From: Desulfovibrio sp.
Lineage (GTDB): Bacteria; Desulfobacterota; Desulfovibrionia; Desulfovibrionales; Desulfovibrionaceae
DNA: 41,893 nt
Reading direction: 5' to 3'
NCBI GenBank assembly: GCA_031260725.1
Contig: JAISKZ010000056.1
Location: 1 to 41,893 of the forward strand
Shown: positions 1-9,786 of the stretch, piece by piece
How positions within the stretch are numbered: the first letter of the stretch is position 1
Layout: each line of letters begins with the position of its first letter
Notes under the pieces: model-generated
Told to the model about the DNA's origin: nothing
Seen by the model: only the letters and a program-made list of their open reading frames with translations
Database searches by the model: none
Position numbers and translations under genes: made by a program

Positions 1-1840
1 ATGTTCAACTGGGGCGGAAATAATCTAATTATGACCGCTTATGTAAACGATGCTAATTCAATCAATTTAAAATCAGGCAGTAACACGACGTTGTTAAATG
101 GATTGAAATTAGTTGCACAGAGTCATAGCTTTAACTTAAATTCTGGTGCTACTTTAACTGTACAACGCAATACAGCTATGGCTATGAATAGCGTTAATTT
201 GAACGGTCACATGATATTCGATTTAGGTGAAGTGAATAATATCACGGATCCAATGTTGACTATTTTTGCAAAGAATATCATCAGTCTTAATGGAAGTACC
301 GCTGAATTAGCACGTCCGGGCGATCTTGAATCCCTTAATTCTGGCGACAAGTTCTATTTAATTCACGGTAGTACGGATTTGACTGGTCTTTCAGCCAGTG
401 AAGGCACAATACAAGTCCTGAAACATGGTTCTCTTCTTGAGGCCACTGTTACGTTTGTAAAATCTGGTTCAGATTTTTATGCCGAGGTTGTTTCAAAGAA
501 TAACGTTACTCCGGCAAGTAGATTAAGTTTAGTAAAAACGTTCGATATTCCTGTTGATACGTCTATAGGTTTACTCGCTACAGGCGATATTGTTGATGAA
601 GAATATATGATGATATCTAAAACTCCTAACAGTGTATACGGTGGTGGTATACTGGGAGGTAGTGGTGCCGCGAATTCAGTAGGTAACATCCTTAGAACCA
701 CTTTTGACTTCAACAGTATAGCGGCAACAAGCACAATTACCGGTGGTGGTATTTTAGGTGTTGTTGATGGTGGTACTATCGGTAATATTACTGGTAGTGA
801 ATTTATACATAATACGATAACATCCGCAGGTATTAATGGCGGTGGTATTATTGGAGCCTATGGTACAAATAGTACAATAGGCAATATCAGCCAAAGCGCA
901 TTGATAGGCAACACTGTCACATCAAATGGTAGTATTGTCGCCGGAATACTATATTCTCAAAATAATTTAACAATTACTGATACTGAATTTTCAGAAAACA
1001 CCATAGAAGGTAAAGGAACAGCGTCAAAGATTTATGGTGGCGCAATTACTATGGATACCGGCAAAGCTACTGGTACTTTGGCCTTGACCTTAACGGCAAG
1101 CCCAGCCAAAGTTACTGGCGACGAGATAGAAACATTTACAACCATTTTCCAAAATAACCTGATCAAGGATAGTTCTGGAGAACGGTATAATGCAGTTTCT
1201 TTCCAACCAGCATTTGGTGAAAACAGTGTAGTTGATGCAGCTCTGAACATCATTCCAAATGCGGGTAGTACAGTATCATTGTTAGATCCGATTTATGTAA
1301 ATCAGAACAATGGTAAAGCCTTTACAATGGATGTTTCAGGAACCGGTCAGTTCAATTGGGCCGGTGAGAACGAGTTTGTTGTTAATGCAGATAATGTGAA
1401 TAACACGATTATTCTTAAACCCGGTAGCAACACGACGTTGTTAAACGGTTTTAAATTGACTGCGTTGAATCACAGCTTTAATTTGAATAGCGGTGCAAAC
1501 TTAACTATACAGCGTAATACAAATATAACTGCAAATGTGGTTACTTTGTATGGTCACTTGATATTCGACCTGGAACAAGTAAACAACCTTACTGATCCTA
1601 TGTTGAGTATTACGTCAGCTAGTATTAGGGTTAATGGAAGTACCGCCGAATTGGTACAAGCTGGTGATATTGAACCTCTTAAGATCGGTGACAAGTTCTA
1701 TTTGATTAACGGCAGTAGTAATTTAGTTGGTGATTTTGCCAGTGAAGGAACAACACAAAAAATATCTCATGGTTCGCTCCTTGAGGCTACTGTGAAGTTC
1801 TCGAACTCTGGTAAAGACTTAGTTGCTGAAGTTGTAACTC
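1..1840 (+). repeat. Internal passenger duplication: about nt 4-500 matches nt 1351-1838 (offset 1347 nt)
   Basis: FNWGGNN...LKSGSNTTLLNGLKL..HSFNLNSGA.LT.QRNT versus FNWAGEN...LKPGSNTTLLNGFKL..HSFNLNSGANLTIQRNT, with ELxxxGDxExLxxGDKFYLIxGSxxL shared downstream. Confidence 0.85.
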
Positions 1841-2967
1841 CTGGAACTATACCTGATCCGACTGATCCAACAGATCCGACTGATCCAACAGATCCGACTG
1901 ATCCGACTGATCCAACAGATCCGACTGATCCGACAGATCCGACTGATCCGACAGATCCGACTGATCCGACAGATCCGACTGATCCAACAGATCCGACTGA
2001 TCCAACAGATCCGAATACTCCAAATATTCCCGGTGGTGATGCCGAAACACTTGTACCTGGTTCAAAGTCTATAACCAGATCTGGTGTTATGGGCGTCGTG
2101 CTTGCCAATCAAGGTGCAGACCTTGCAGCAGGTAAGGGTATGGAAAGCGCAGTTAATTCTGCCAAGAAAGATGCTTGGAGTGCATTTGGTGTAGTCGGTG
2201 CTGGTGCTGCGCATTATAACAGTATTGATGTTGATGCAAGTAGCGTTAACGTGATGGCTGGTCTTTCGCGTGGTATTGACACTGAAGTTGGTCAATTAAC
2301 TGCTGGTGTGTTCTTTGAATATGGCAGCAATGCTTATGACACCAATGGTAGTGGTGATGCTTCCTATGTCGGTGGTGGTTTATTGGGTCGTATGGACTTT
2401 GCGAAAACTGATACTGGGCACTTCTATACAGAAGCTACTGCTCGTATCGGTGGTCTCAATAACAACTTCGATTCTAATGTACTGTCTGACGGTTATGGAC
2501 ACAAAGCTGGATATGAGACACAATCCACGTATTACGGTATTCATTTGGGTGCCGGTTATGTGTGGAATATCTCAGATCAAGCTACTCTTGATGTGTATGG
2601 TAAATACTTCTGGTTACATCAGGATGGAAATGACGTAGGTCTTTCTACTGGTGAAACAGTGAAGTTCGATGCGGTTGATTCTCATCGTCTGCGTGGTGGA
2701 GCTAGACTCTCTTACGCAATCAATGAGTCGTTTAGTCCTTATATTGGTGTTGCTTACGAACACGAGTTCGCAGGTAGTTCAAAAGCATCTGTATATGGAC
2801 ATGATATCAAAACTGCGAAACTTGAAGGTGGAACAGGTATTGGTGAGATTGGTTTGATTATGAAACCTTCTGATCAATCACCGTGGTTTGTTGATCTTGG
2901 TGTACAGGGTTATACTGGTCAACGTGAAGGCATTGGTGGGTCTTTACGTGTAGGGTTTGAATTCTAG
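1..2967 (+). CDS. Type Va autotransporter, 5'-truncated by the window edge (passenger repeats, DPT linker, C-terminal beta-barrel)
   Basis: 988-aa ORF open from base 1. C-terminal ~270 aa has an autotransporter beta-domain pattern (AWSAFGVVGAG...VNVMAGLSRG...RLRGGARLSY...SPYIGVAYEHEF...GGSLRVGFEF*) ending in Phe. Passenger rich in G/N/S/T. The first residues resemble the middle of an internal repeat, so the true start is upstream. Confidence 0.85.
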   Translation: MFNWGGNNLIMTAYVNDANSINLKSGSNTTLLNGLKLVAQSHSFNLNSGATLTVQRNTAMAMNSVNLNGHMIFDLGEVNNITDPMLTIFAKNIISLNGSTAELARPGDLESLNSGDKFYLIHGSTDLTGLSASEGTIQVLKHGSLLEATVTFVKSGSDFYAEVVSKNNVTPASRLSLVKTFDIPVDTSIGLLATGDIVDEEYMMISKTPNSVYGGGILGGSGAANSVGNILRTTFDFNSIAATSTITGGGILGVVDGGTIGNITGSEFIHNTITSAGINGGGIIGAYGTNSTIGNISQSALIGNTVTSNGSIVAGILYSQNNLTITDTEFSENTIEGKGTASKIYGGAITMDTGKATGTLALTLTASPAKVTGDEIETFTTIFQNNLIKDSSGERYNAVSFQPAFGENSVVDAALNIIPNAGSTVSLLDPIYVNQNNGKAFTMDVSGTGQFNWAGENEFVVNADNVNNTIILKPGSNTTLLNGFKLTALNHSFNLNSGANLTIQRNTNITANVVTLYGHLIFDLEQVNNLTDPMLSITSASIRVNGSTAELVQAGDIEPLKIGDKFYLINGSSNLVGDFASEGTTQKISHGSLLEATVKFSNSGKDLVAEVVTPGTIPDPTDPTDPTDPTDPTDPTDPTDPTDPTDPTDPTDPTDPTDPTDPTDPTDPTDPNTPNIPGGDAETLVPGSKSITRSGVMGVVLANQGADLAAGKGMESAVNSAKKDAWSAFGVVGAGAAHYNSIDVDASSVNVMAGLSRGIDTEVGQLTAGVFFEYGSNAYDTNGSGDASYVGGGLLGRMDFAKTDTGHFYTEATARIGGLNNNFDSNVLSDGYGHKAGYETQSTYYGIHLGAGYVWNISDQATLDVYGKYFWLHQDGNDVGLSTGETVKFDAVDSHRLRGGARLSYAINESFSPYIGVAYEHEFAGSSKASVYGHDIKTAKLEGGTGIGEIGLIMKPSDQSPWFVDLGVQGYTGQREGIGGSLRVGFEF
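1855..2013 (+). repeat. 9-nt tandem repeat encoding (Asp-Pro-Thr)n linker
   Basis: gatccgact / gatccaaca / gatccgaca units, about 17 copies in frame between passenger and beta-domain. Confidence 0.95.
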
Positions 2968-3211
2968 GCGCATACCCACCAACGTCACCATGCGCGGCGC
3001 GGCGTCAGCCCATTATACGGGCGGCCATCGAACAGTCGCCCCAGAGGTCGCATATCGTCATTGCGCGTTCAGATTTAACATATAAAGCCATAAGAGTGTC
3101 ATATTGGTCGAATAACTGCGCTATGGCCGGCACCGCATGTATAATTGACGAGGGGGGCTCTTTCAAGTAAAAAAATATATCCTTAACCCTTACCCATTAC
3201 AGGAGACCCCC

Positions 3212-3637
3212 ATGCGTAAAACAGTTCTTGCCTTTGCCCTATCTTCGCTTTTTATTGCAGGCCCAGCCCTTGCCGATCAGCTCTATGTTAAGCTGGACTT
3301 GAAAATATGGGATCGCGAGAAAGTCGGCGACGGCGAAGGCACTTTATACGGCAAATTTTCCTTTACCCGCAACGACGCCAAACAAGACGACGCCATCAAG
3401 GAAATCGGCTGGATGACGCTACAGCCCGGCGCGTCCATAGGCATGCACAAGCACGAAGACAATGAAGACGCCTATATCATCGTGACAGGCAAGGGCGTTT
3501 TTACGGATTCAAACGGCAAGGAAACCCCGGTCAAGGCAGGCGATATCACCATCGCCAGAAAGGGCGAATCTCACGCGCTCAAAAACACCGGCAAAAGACC
3601 GCTCAAATTCCTGGATGTTGTCGCAGCGCAACAGTAA
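3212..3637 (+). CDS. Secreted/periplasmic small cupin-domain protein
   Basis: Signal peptide MRKTVLAFALSSLFIAGPALA; cupin motifs GASIGMHKHEDNEDAYIIVTGKG and VKAGDITIARKGESHALKNTG; SD aggag upstream. Confidence 0.8.
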   Translation: MRKTVLAFALSSLFIAGPALADQLYVKLDLKIWDREKVGDGEGTLYGKFSFTRNDAKQDDAIKEIGWMTLQPGASIGMHKHEDNEDAYIIVTGKGVFTDSNGKETPVKAGDITIARKGESHALKNTGKRPLKFLDVVAAQQ

Positions 3638-3658
3638 CGCAGACAGCAAGCTCACAAA

Positions 3659-3690
3659 GCGGGGTCGGGAAAGCCCGCCCCGTTTTGTGA
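3659..3690 (+). terminator. Rho-independent terminator downstream of the cupin gene
   Basis: gcggggtcgggaaagcccgccccgtttt: GC-rich imperfect hairpin followed by T-run. Confidence 0.6.
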
Positions 3691-3839
3691 AATGGATATT
3701 GCTTCTTCACTGTGCCGGCTCCATAATCAGACGCCCGCTTTCCACGGCTGCCTGACTGCGTCCGCATCATTGTCAACAGGGCGGGAGGAAGCGCCAGCAT
3801 CACGCAACCGCCGACTTTTCGCAAAATTGAACATATTGG

Positions 3840-5699
3840 TCAATAAAATCCGTGCAGCGCCCCGCCGGGCGCCGCCAACGCCTCCACCCCGCGTGTCACA
3901 TCAGGGTCTTCTTCCAAAGGGGGGGCATGGAAAAATTTGCGGCGCGCGTCCAGAATCAGCGGGGCATTACAGAGCCAGTGCTTTGCCTGAAAACGGCCGT
4001 CAGCCCCGTAACTATCCGTAGCCGGATCAGAGCGGGTGAAGGTGACCCACAAAAAATTTTCCAGATTGTCAGCACAAAAATCGGGATCGTCCGCCACAAC
4101 CACTAAAGGAAAAGCCTCGCGGCGCGACCAAGATGCAAACGCGCGCGCCAGCGCTGTCAGGGCGCTGTCCTGCTCATTGCGGGGCAGCATGTGCGTCGGC
4201 CCGCGCACGGCCAGCACTCCCGGCATGACAACGCGCAGCCCGGCAAAGCCCTCGGGCAGGTTTGGAGCGGCCGTGATCTCTGCGGCAAGATTCCGTTTTT
4301 TTTCACCGGCTGAAGCCCATATGAGTTTCGACCCCTCATGCAGGCCGCATCCTGTATAATCCAGCGTGTCTGAAGAACTGCGCGTCAAAAAATGCAGATC
4401 GCGGCTGAAATCAGCGCGTTCCAGCATATGCCGCAAAAATGCCGGAACATCGCGGGCAGAAAGCCCCGGCGCGTCTTCACATGCGGCCAGCAGCACATAT
4501 TTGGCAAGAGCCGTCTGCGTTACCCCCAGCAAATGCATAGCCGCCGTCAGCAGCTCTCTGGGCCGGCGCACAGCCTCATAGGGCGTATAGCGCTCACTGC
4601 CGAGAACCAGCAGCAACGGGTGCACGCCGGCCACGTCAACAGCGTGCACTTCACGCACCCCGGCAAAAACATGCGGCACCAGCGGCGCTGTGATTTCATG
4701 AATAAAATCGCCGAGGACCGAGTCTTCCTGCGGTGGACGCCCCACAACGGTGAAAGGCCAGACCGCGCCCCGGCGATGGTGGACGGCCTCAACTTTCAAC
4801 ACAGGAAAATCGTGCTGAAGACTGTAACAGCCGAGGTGATCGCCGAACGGCCCTTCAGGCTTGAGCCGCGGCAGCAGATGGCCGCTCACGCAAAAATCCG
4901 CCTCGGCCAGCACTGGCAGCGACGAATGCCGCACGCCGGAAAACGCCGTTCGCCTGCCCCCCAGAAGACCGGCGAAGCACAGCTCTGAAATGCCCTCAGG
5001 CAGGGGCATCACCGCGGCCACAGTCAGACTGGGGGGCCCACCGACAAAAATATGCACAGGCAGGGCCTGCCCCATGCCCAGCGCAACAGAATGGTGCACG
5101 CCTATGCCGCGATGGATCTGATAGTGCAGGCCAACCTCGTCGGCTGCGTAATCGTTACCGGCCATCTGCACGCGGTACATGCCGAGGTTTGACGCCATCA
5201 TGCCTGTTTTCCGGGGGTTTTCTGTGTACACCAGCGGCAGCGTCATAAAAGGACCGCCGTCTTTCGGCCAGCATGTCAGCCGCGGCAGATCCGCCAGCGC
5301 ACAGCGGCATGCCAGCACGGGCGCGCCGGACACGCGGCGCGGCAACATATGAACAAATCCCGGCGCAAGAGCGGCGGCACGCCAGGGACGGCGCAGCAGC
5401 AATGCGGGATCAGCCTTTGCCTTGAACAGGCCCTCCACGGCCCGGATGCCGTCTCTAAAAATAAAACGCAGACGTTCGCGCGTGCCGAACAGATTGGCCA
5501 GCATGGGAAAGGGCGTGCCCCTGACCCTGGTGAACAGCACAGCCGGCGCTCCGGCCCGGAAGAGCCGGCGCTGCACGGCGGCGAGTTCCAGGTGCGGGTC
5601 AATCTCCGCATCCACCCGCCGAAGGTGACCGTGGGATTCGAGATCAGCCAGACAATCGCTCAGACAGACATAACCCATTTTGATTGCCCTGCGCGTCAT
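3840..5699 (-). CDS. ubiD: UbiD family decarboxylase
   Basis: 619 aa; NLGMYRVQ..., GIGVHHSVALGMGQALPVHIFVGGPPSLTVAAVMPLPEGISE, EGPFGDHLGCYS pattern typical of UbiD. Start overlaps the NUDIX stop (ATGA). Confidence 0.85.
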   Translation of the reverse strand: MTRRAIKMGYVCLSDCLADLESHGHLRRVDAEIDPHLELAAVQRRLFRAGAPAVLFTRVRGTPFPMLANLFGTRERLRFIFRDGIRAVEGLFKAKADPALLLRRPWRAAALAPGFVHMLPRRVSGAPVLACRCALADLPRLTCWPKDGGPFMTLPLVYTENPRKTGMMASNLGMYRVQMAGNDYAADEVGLHYQIHRGIGVHHSVALGMGQALPVHIFVGGPPSLTVAAVMPLPEGISELCFAGLLGGRRTAFSGVRHSSLPVLAEADFCVSGHLLPRLKPEGPFGDHLGCYSLQHDFPVLKVEAVHHRRGAVWPFTVVGRPPQEDSVLGDFIHEITAPLVPHVFAGVREVHAVDVAGVHPLLLVLGSERYTPYEAVRRPRELLTAAMHLLGVTQTALAKYVLLAACEDAPGLSARDVPAFLRHMLERADFSRDLHFLTRSSSDTLDYTGCGLHEGSKLIWASAGEKKRNLAAEITAAPNLPEGFAGLRVVMPGVLAVRGPTHMLPRNEQDSALTALARAFASWSRREAFPLVVVADDPDFCADNLENFLWVTFTRSDPATDSYGADGRFQAKHWLCNAPLILDARRKFFHAPPLEEDPDVTRGVEALAAPGGALHGFY

Positions 5700-6223
5700 C
5701 CATAATCGACAACGTGCGGTTGCGGCTGATGCCGGTGTAAGACGGCTGTCTGATCCACGGCCGCCGCCTGCCGTTTGCCGGCCAGCACCGCCTTGAAGTC
5801 ACGCAAAATCCGCGCATGATCAAACGCGAGAGGCGCAGGCAACGCGTCAAGGGGGTAAAAGGCGGCGCTCTTCGCATCGTCTCCGGCGCGCAATTGATCG
5901 GGGTTGCAGGGTGTGCCGGTAAAAACCACGCTCAGGGTATGCTGTCTGGGGTCACGATCCGGACGGGAATATACGCCCAAAAGACCTGTCAGTTCCACGT
6001 CAAGCCCGGTTTCTTCGCGCATTTCGCGCACGGCGGCCTCCTCAGCCTGCTCACCCTCTTCAATAAAACCGCCGGGCAAGGCAAAACCCGGAGGCGGGTT
6101 CTTCCGCTCAATCATGACGACGCCGCGAACGGGCGTATAAATTATCACGTCTGTTGTGGGCGTGGGATTGGCGTACTGAGGGAAACCCCGCCCGCAATGC
6201 GGGCAGATCACAATTTTTTCCAT
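5696..6223 (-). CDS. NUDIX hydrolase with N-terminal Zn-ribbon-like motif
   Basis: MEKIVICPHCGRGFPQY; NUDIX box GGFIEEGEQAEEAAVREMREETGLDV. Internal ATG at 6223 preferred over the longer ORF start. Confidence 0.88.
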   Translation of the reverse strand: MEKIVICPHCGRGFPQYANPTPTTDVIIYTPVRGVVMIERKNPPPGFALPGGFIEEGEQAEEAAVREMREETGLDVELTGLLGVYSRPDRDPRQHTLSVVFTGTPCNPDQLRAGDDAKSAAFYPLDALPAPLAFDHARILRDFKAVLAGKRQAAAVDQTAVLHRHQPQPHVVDYG

Positions 6224-6846
6224 GCGCTCTCCACAGCGTTGCCGTCTTTCAAAACCTGCTTGTAAACAGGACAGGCGGCCCCGCACATGGACAGAAAATA
6301 CCTGTGCAGTCGTCTGTCGTCTGTCAACTCAGGATGAAAGGACGTGGCGAGCACATTGTTCTGCCGCACAGCGACAGGCCGGCCTGTCACCTCGGCCAGA
6401 ACCAGCACATCGGGGCCGACGCACGTCAGCACGGGCGCACGGATAAACACGGCGGGAAATGGCCTGGAGCCCAGTTCCCGCATGTTCAAAGCGGCTTCAA
6501 AACTGTCCGCCTGACGGCCAAAGGCGTTACGCCGCACAGTCGCGTCCAGCACGCCGAGACGAGGCTGATCGGAATTTTCAATCTCACGGCACAGCAAAAT
6601 CAGACCGGCGCAGCTGCCGTAGATCGGCATGCCCGCTTCCACGCGCTCGCGCAAAGGCGCAAGCATGTCCCCTTCCACCAGCAGTTTGCCGATGGTTGTG
6701 CTTTCTCCGCCGGGAATAACCAGGGCATCAATGCCGTCAATGTCTCCGCGTCGGCGCACTTCCACCGTCGCTGCCCCCAGACGGCGCAGACAGACAATAT
6801 GTTCGCGGAAGGCCCCCTGCAGAACAAGCACGCCTATATTCGCCAT
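6208..6846 (-). CDS. pdxT: Pyridoxal 5'-phosphate synthase glutaminase subunit PdxT
   Basis: IGVLVLQGAFREH, IPGGESTTIGKLL, PIYGSCAGLILL, VLATSFHPELTDD. Confidence 0.95.
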   Translation of the reverse strand: MANIGVLVLQGAFREHIVCLRRLGAATVEVRRRGDIDGIDALVIPGGESTTIGKLLVEGDMLAPLRERVEAGMPIYGSCAGLILLCREIENSDQPRLGVLDATVRRNAFGRQADSFEAALNMRELGSRPFPAVFIRAPVLTCVGPDVLVLAEVTGRPVAVRQNNVLATSFHPELTDDRRLHRYFLSMCGAACPVYKQVLKDGNAVESAWKKL

Positions 6847-6984
6847 ACATCACCGTAACCCTGCGACAGTCATGCTATAAAACAGCTTTGCACAGCGTGC
6901 TGCTTCCCCGTTACGGGAACAGTCACGGCAACGCGGCACAAAGCATATTCACAAACGGCTCTTCATCCACAGTGGAATTATGAC

Positions 6985-7866
6985 CTACCAGCCGCGTTCC
7001 TGCATACGCTCCGCAGGTGTGATGGCGGAAATTTCTATGCCGACCATGGCTTCGCCAAGATCCCGTGAGATTTCGGCCAGCATGGCGTAGTCCCTGTAAT
7101 TTGTCACGGCCTGCACAATGGCCCGCGCGCGCTTTGCCGGGTCGCCGGACTTGAATATGCCGGAACCCACAAAAACGCCGTCGCAGCCGAGGTGCATCAT
7201 CATGGCCGCGTCCGCCGGCGTCGCGATGCCGCCCGCGGCGAAATTGACCACAGTCAAACGGCCCTTCCTGCGCACGGCAAGGGCCGCTTCCAGCGGCGCG
7301 CCGCACTCTTTGGCGAAATTCGCCACTTCGTCTTCGGGCAGGGCACACAGCGAGCGTATTTCATCCATCACCTGCCGGCAGTGACGAACCGCTTCCACCA
7401 CATTGCCGGTGCCCGGCTCGCCCTTGGTGCGTATCATGGCAGCGCCTTCGGCAATGCGCCGCAACGCCTCGCCCAGGTTGCGGCAGCCGCAGACAAAGGG
7501 CACTGTAAAGCCGCGTTTGTCAATATGGTGCCGATCATCGGCCGGAGTCAGCACTTCGCTTTCATCAATATAATCAACGCCGAGGGCTTCCAGAATGCGC
7601 GCCTCAACAAAATGGCCTATGCGCGCCTTGGCCATGACAGGAATGGTCACGGCCGCCATAATTGTTTTGACAACGGTCGGGTCAGCCATACGGGCCACGC
7701 CGCCGTGCGCGCGGATATCCGCAGGGACGCGCTCCAACGCCATCACGGCGCAGGCGCCCGCGCCTTCGGCGATTTTCGCCTGTTCAGGCGTGGTGACGTC
7801 CATGATGACACCGCCCTTGAGCATTTCGGCTAAACCTGTTTTCAGACGCGGGGTGCCCTGTTTCAT
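6985..7866 (-). CDS. pdxS: Pyridoxal 5'-phosphate synthase lyase subunit PdxS
   Basis: [46 protein letters not shown]; start at internal ATG 7866 with SD aaggag. Confidence 0.96.
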   Translation of the reverse strand: MKQGTPRLKTGLAEMLKGGVIMDVTTPEQAKIAEGAGACAVMALERVPADIRAHGGVARMADPTVVKTIMAAVTIPVMAKARIGHFVEARILEALGVDYIDESEVLTPADDRHHIDKRGFTVPFVCGCRNLGEALRRIAEGAAMIRTKGEPGTGNVVEAVRHCRQVMDEIRSLCALPEDEVANFAKECGAPLEAALAVRRKGRLTVVNFAAGGIATPADAAMMMHLGCDGVFVGSGIFKSGDPAKRARAIVQAVTNYRDYAMLAEISRDLGEAMVGIEISAITPAERMQERGW

Positions 7867-7944
7867 AATACATACTCCTTGCAGCATACCCTTGAGAGAA
7901 TGAGCGGCATTGCGGCAGAAAGCCGCAACACGACCTGTGACCGC

Positions 7945-7975
7945 AATATATAAGCAATAACGGAGTTGTTGACAA
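7945..7975 (-). promoter_or_regulatory. Candidate sigma70 promoter for pdxS
   Basis: Minus strand TTGTCA - 17 bp - TATATA, upstream of pdxS in the divergent pdxS/lysS spacer. Confidence 0.4.
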
Positions 7976-8072
7976 TAGCGAACACGAGAGGAGAGATGCT
8001 GATGCGCCGTCGCAAATCTTGACGTTGCGGCCTGCATAACATACCGTATTCTTTTTTGCGCAGGAGAATTTT

Positions 8073-9656
8073 GTGGAAAACCGGGAAAAGAAAAAGAAGC
8101 CCGCCATACGCCTGAGTACCAAATCGCCGCACGCGGCATACTTTATGCCCATGCTGGAGAGCATAGCCGCGCGCGAGGGCTTGAACGAAGTTCTCAAACA
8201 CCGCGTCAGCAAAGCCTGTGACCTGCTGGACGCCGGGGTGCCGCTCTTTCCCAACAATTTCCGCAAACAGCACCATATCGCCGGCGTGCTGGGAGACTTC
8301 GGCCCGCTTGACGCGGGGGCGCTGGCCGGTCGGGAGGACGTCGTCGTGCTGGCCGGACGCATCGTCTCATGGCGTTCTTTCGGCAAGGTGGCCTTTTTTC
8401 ACCTCATGGACGACAGCGGGCGCATACAGTGCTACGCCGCGAAAGAAAATATTGACGAACGCTCCTCCCCTGTCGTCAAAAAACTGGAAGTGGGCGATAT
8501 TGTCGGGGTGAGCGGCCGCCTGTTCCGGACAAAAACAGGCGAACTCACCCTCAACTGCGCCGGGGTAACCCTGCTGACCCGCTCCATGCGGCCCCTGCCG
8601 GAAAAATACCACGGTCTGAAAGACATGGAGACACGCTACCGCCAGCGCTATGTGGATTTGATTGTCACACCGCGCGCGCGGGATGTCTTTCAGAAACGCA
8701 GTCTGATTGTACATGAATTTCGTATAGTTATGGAAAAAGCAGGCTTCATGGAAGTGGAAACGCCCATGATGCAACCCCTGCCAGGCGGAGCGACGGCGCG
8801 CCCCTTTACCACCCACCACAACACGCTGGACCTGCGGCTGTATATGCGCGTCGCGCCGGAGCTGTATTTAAAACGCCTGCTCGTGGCCGGCTTTGAAAAA
8901 GTGTTTGAACTCAACCGCAGCTTCCGCAATGAGGGCATCGACACGCGGCACAACCCGGAATTCACCATGTGTGAATTCTACTGGGCGTACGCCACCTTTG
9001 AAGACCTTATGGACTTTACGGAAAAGCTCTTCGCCCACCTCGCAGTCAGGGTCTGCGGCTCCTGCGTCGTGACCTATCAGGGGCAGAAAATAGACCTCAC
9101 GCCCGGCCGATGGAAACGCCTGAGCTTTTATGACTCCCTCACGCAGATCGGCGGGCACGCGGCAGATTTTTACAACAACTACGCGAAAGTGCGTGACTAT
9201 GTCCGCGAACGCGGCGAAAAAATCACGGGAAAAGAAAGCCTGCAAAAACTCCATGCCAAACTTTTTGATCTGGATGTGGAAGACAAACTGGTGCAACCGC
9301 ATTTCATCTACCATTATCCCACGGAAATTTCACCGCTGTCGCGCCGCAACAACGAGCGGCCCGAACTGACGGACCGCTTTGAGCTTTTCATCACCGGGCG
9401 CGAAATGTCCAACGCCTTTTCCGAGCTGAACGACCCGGTGGACCAGCGCCTGCGCTTTGAAGAACAGGCGCGGGAAAAAGAGGCCGGCGACGAAGAGGCC
9501 CACAGCTTGGACGAAGACTATCTGCGCGCCCTTGAATACGGCATGCCCCCGGCGGCGGGCCAGGGGGTCGGCATTGACCGCCTTGTCATGCTGCTCACAG
9601 ACTCGCCCTCCATTCGCGAAGTCATTCTCTTCCCCCTGCTGCGGCCGGAATTTTAG
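8073..9656 (+). CDS. lysS: Lysyl-tRNA synthetase, class II
   Basis: GTG start with SD caggag. Class II motifs: [69 protein letters not shown]-terminal [30 protein letters not shown]. Confidence 0.97.
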   Translation: MENREKKKKPAIRLSTKSPHAAYFMPMLESIAAREGLNEVLKHRVSKACDLLDAGVPLFPNNFRKQHHIAGVLGDFGPLDAGALAGREDVVVLAGRIVSWRSFGKVAFFHLMDDSGRIQCYAAKENIDERSSPVVKKLEVGDIVGVSGRLFRTKTGELTLNCAGVTLLTRSMRPLPEKYHGLKDMETRYRQRYVDLIVTPRARDVFQKRSLIVHEFRIVMEKAGFMEVETPMMQPLPGGATARPFTTHHNTLDLRLYMRVAPELYLKRLLVAGFEKVFELNRSFRNEGIDTRHNPEFTMCEFYWAYATFEDLMDFTEKLFAHLAVRVCGSCVVTYQGQKIDLTPGRWKRLSFYDSLTQIGGHAADFYNNYAKVRDYVRERGEKITGKESLQKLHAKLFDLDVEDKLVQPHFIYHYPTEISPLSRRNNERPELTDRFELFITGREMSNAFSELNDPVDQRLRFEEQAREKEAGDEEAHSLDEDYLRALEYGMPPAAGQGVGIDRLVMLLTDSPSIREVILFPLLRPEF

Positions 9657-9786
9657 CCTGAAGCCGCGCCGCCTTCCTGAAAATTTCCCCATTTCATCAT
9701 TTATATATTAAAAACAGTTATATCCATCTGTTGCGGATTATGGTTTTCTAAAAAAACTCTTGAAAATCCGGCATTGCTCGGGCATC

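Noticed and set aside
1855-2013. Possible CRISPR-like direct repeats
   Set aside because: Contiguous 9-nt in-frame codon repeats with no spacers; protein-coding linker.
1767-2108. Minus-strand ORFs encoding (GSV)n / (LDQSD)n repeats
   Set aside because: Reverse-frame readings of the DPT-encoding 9-nt repeat inside the autotransporter.
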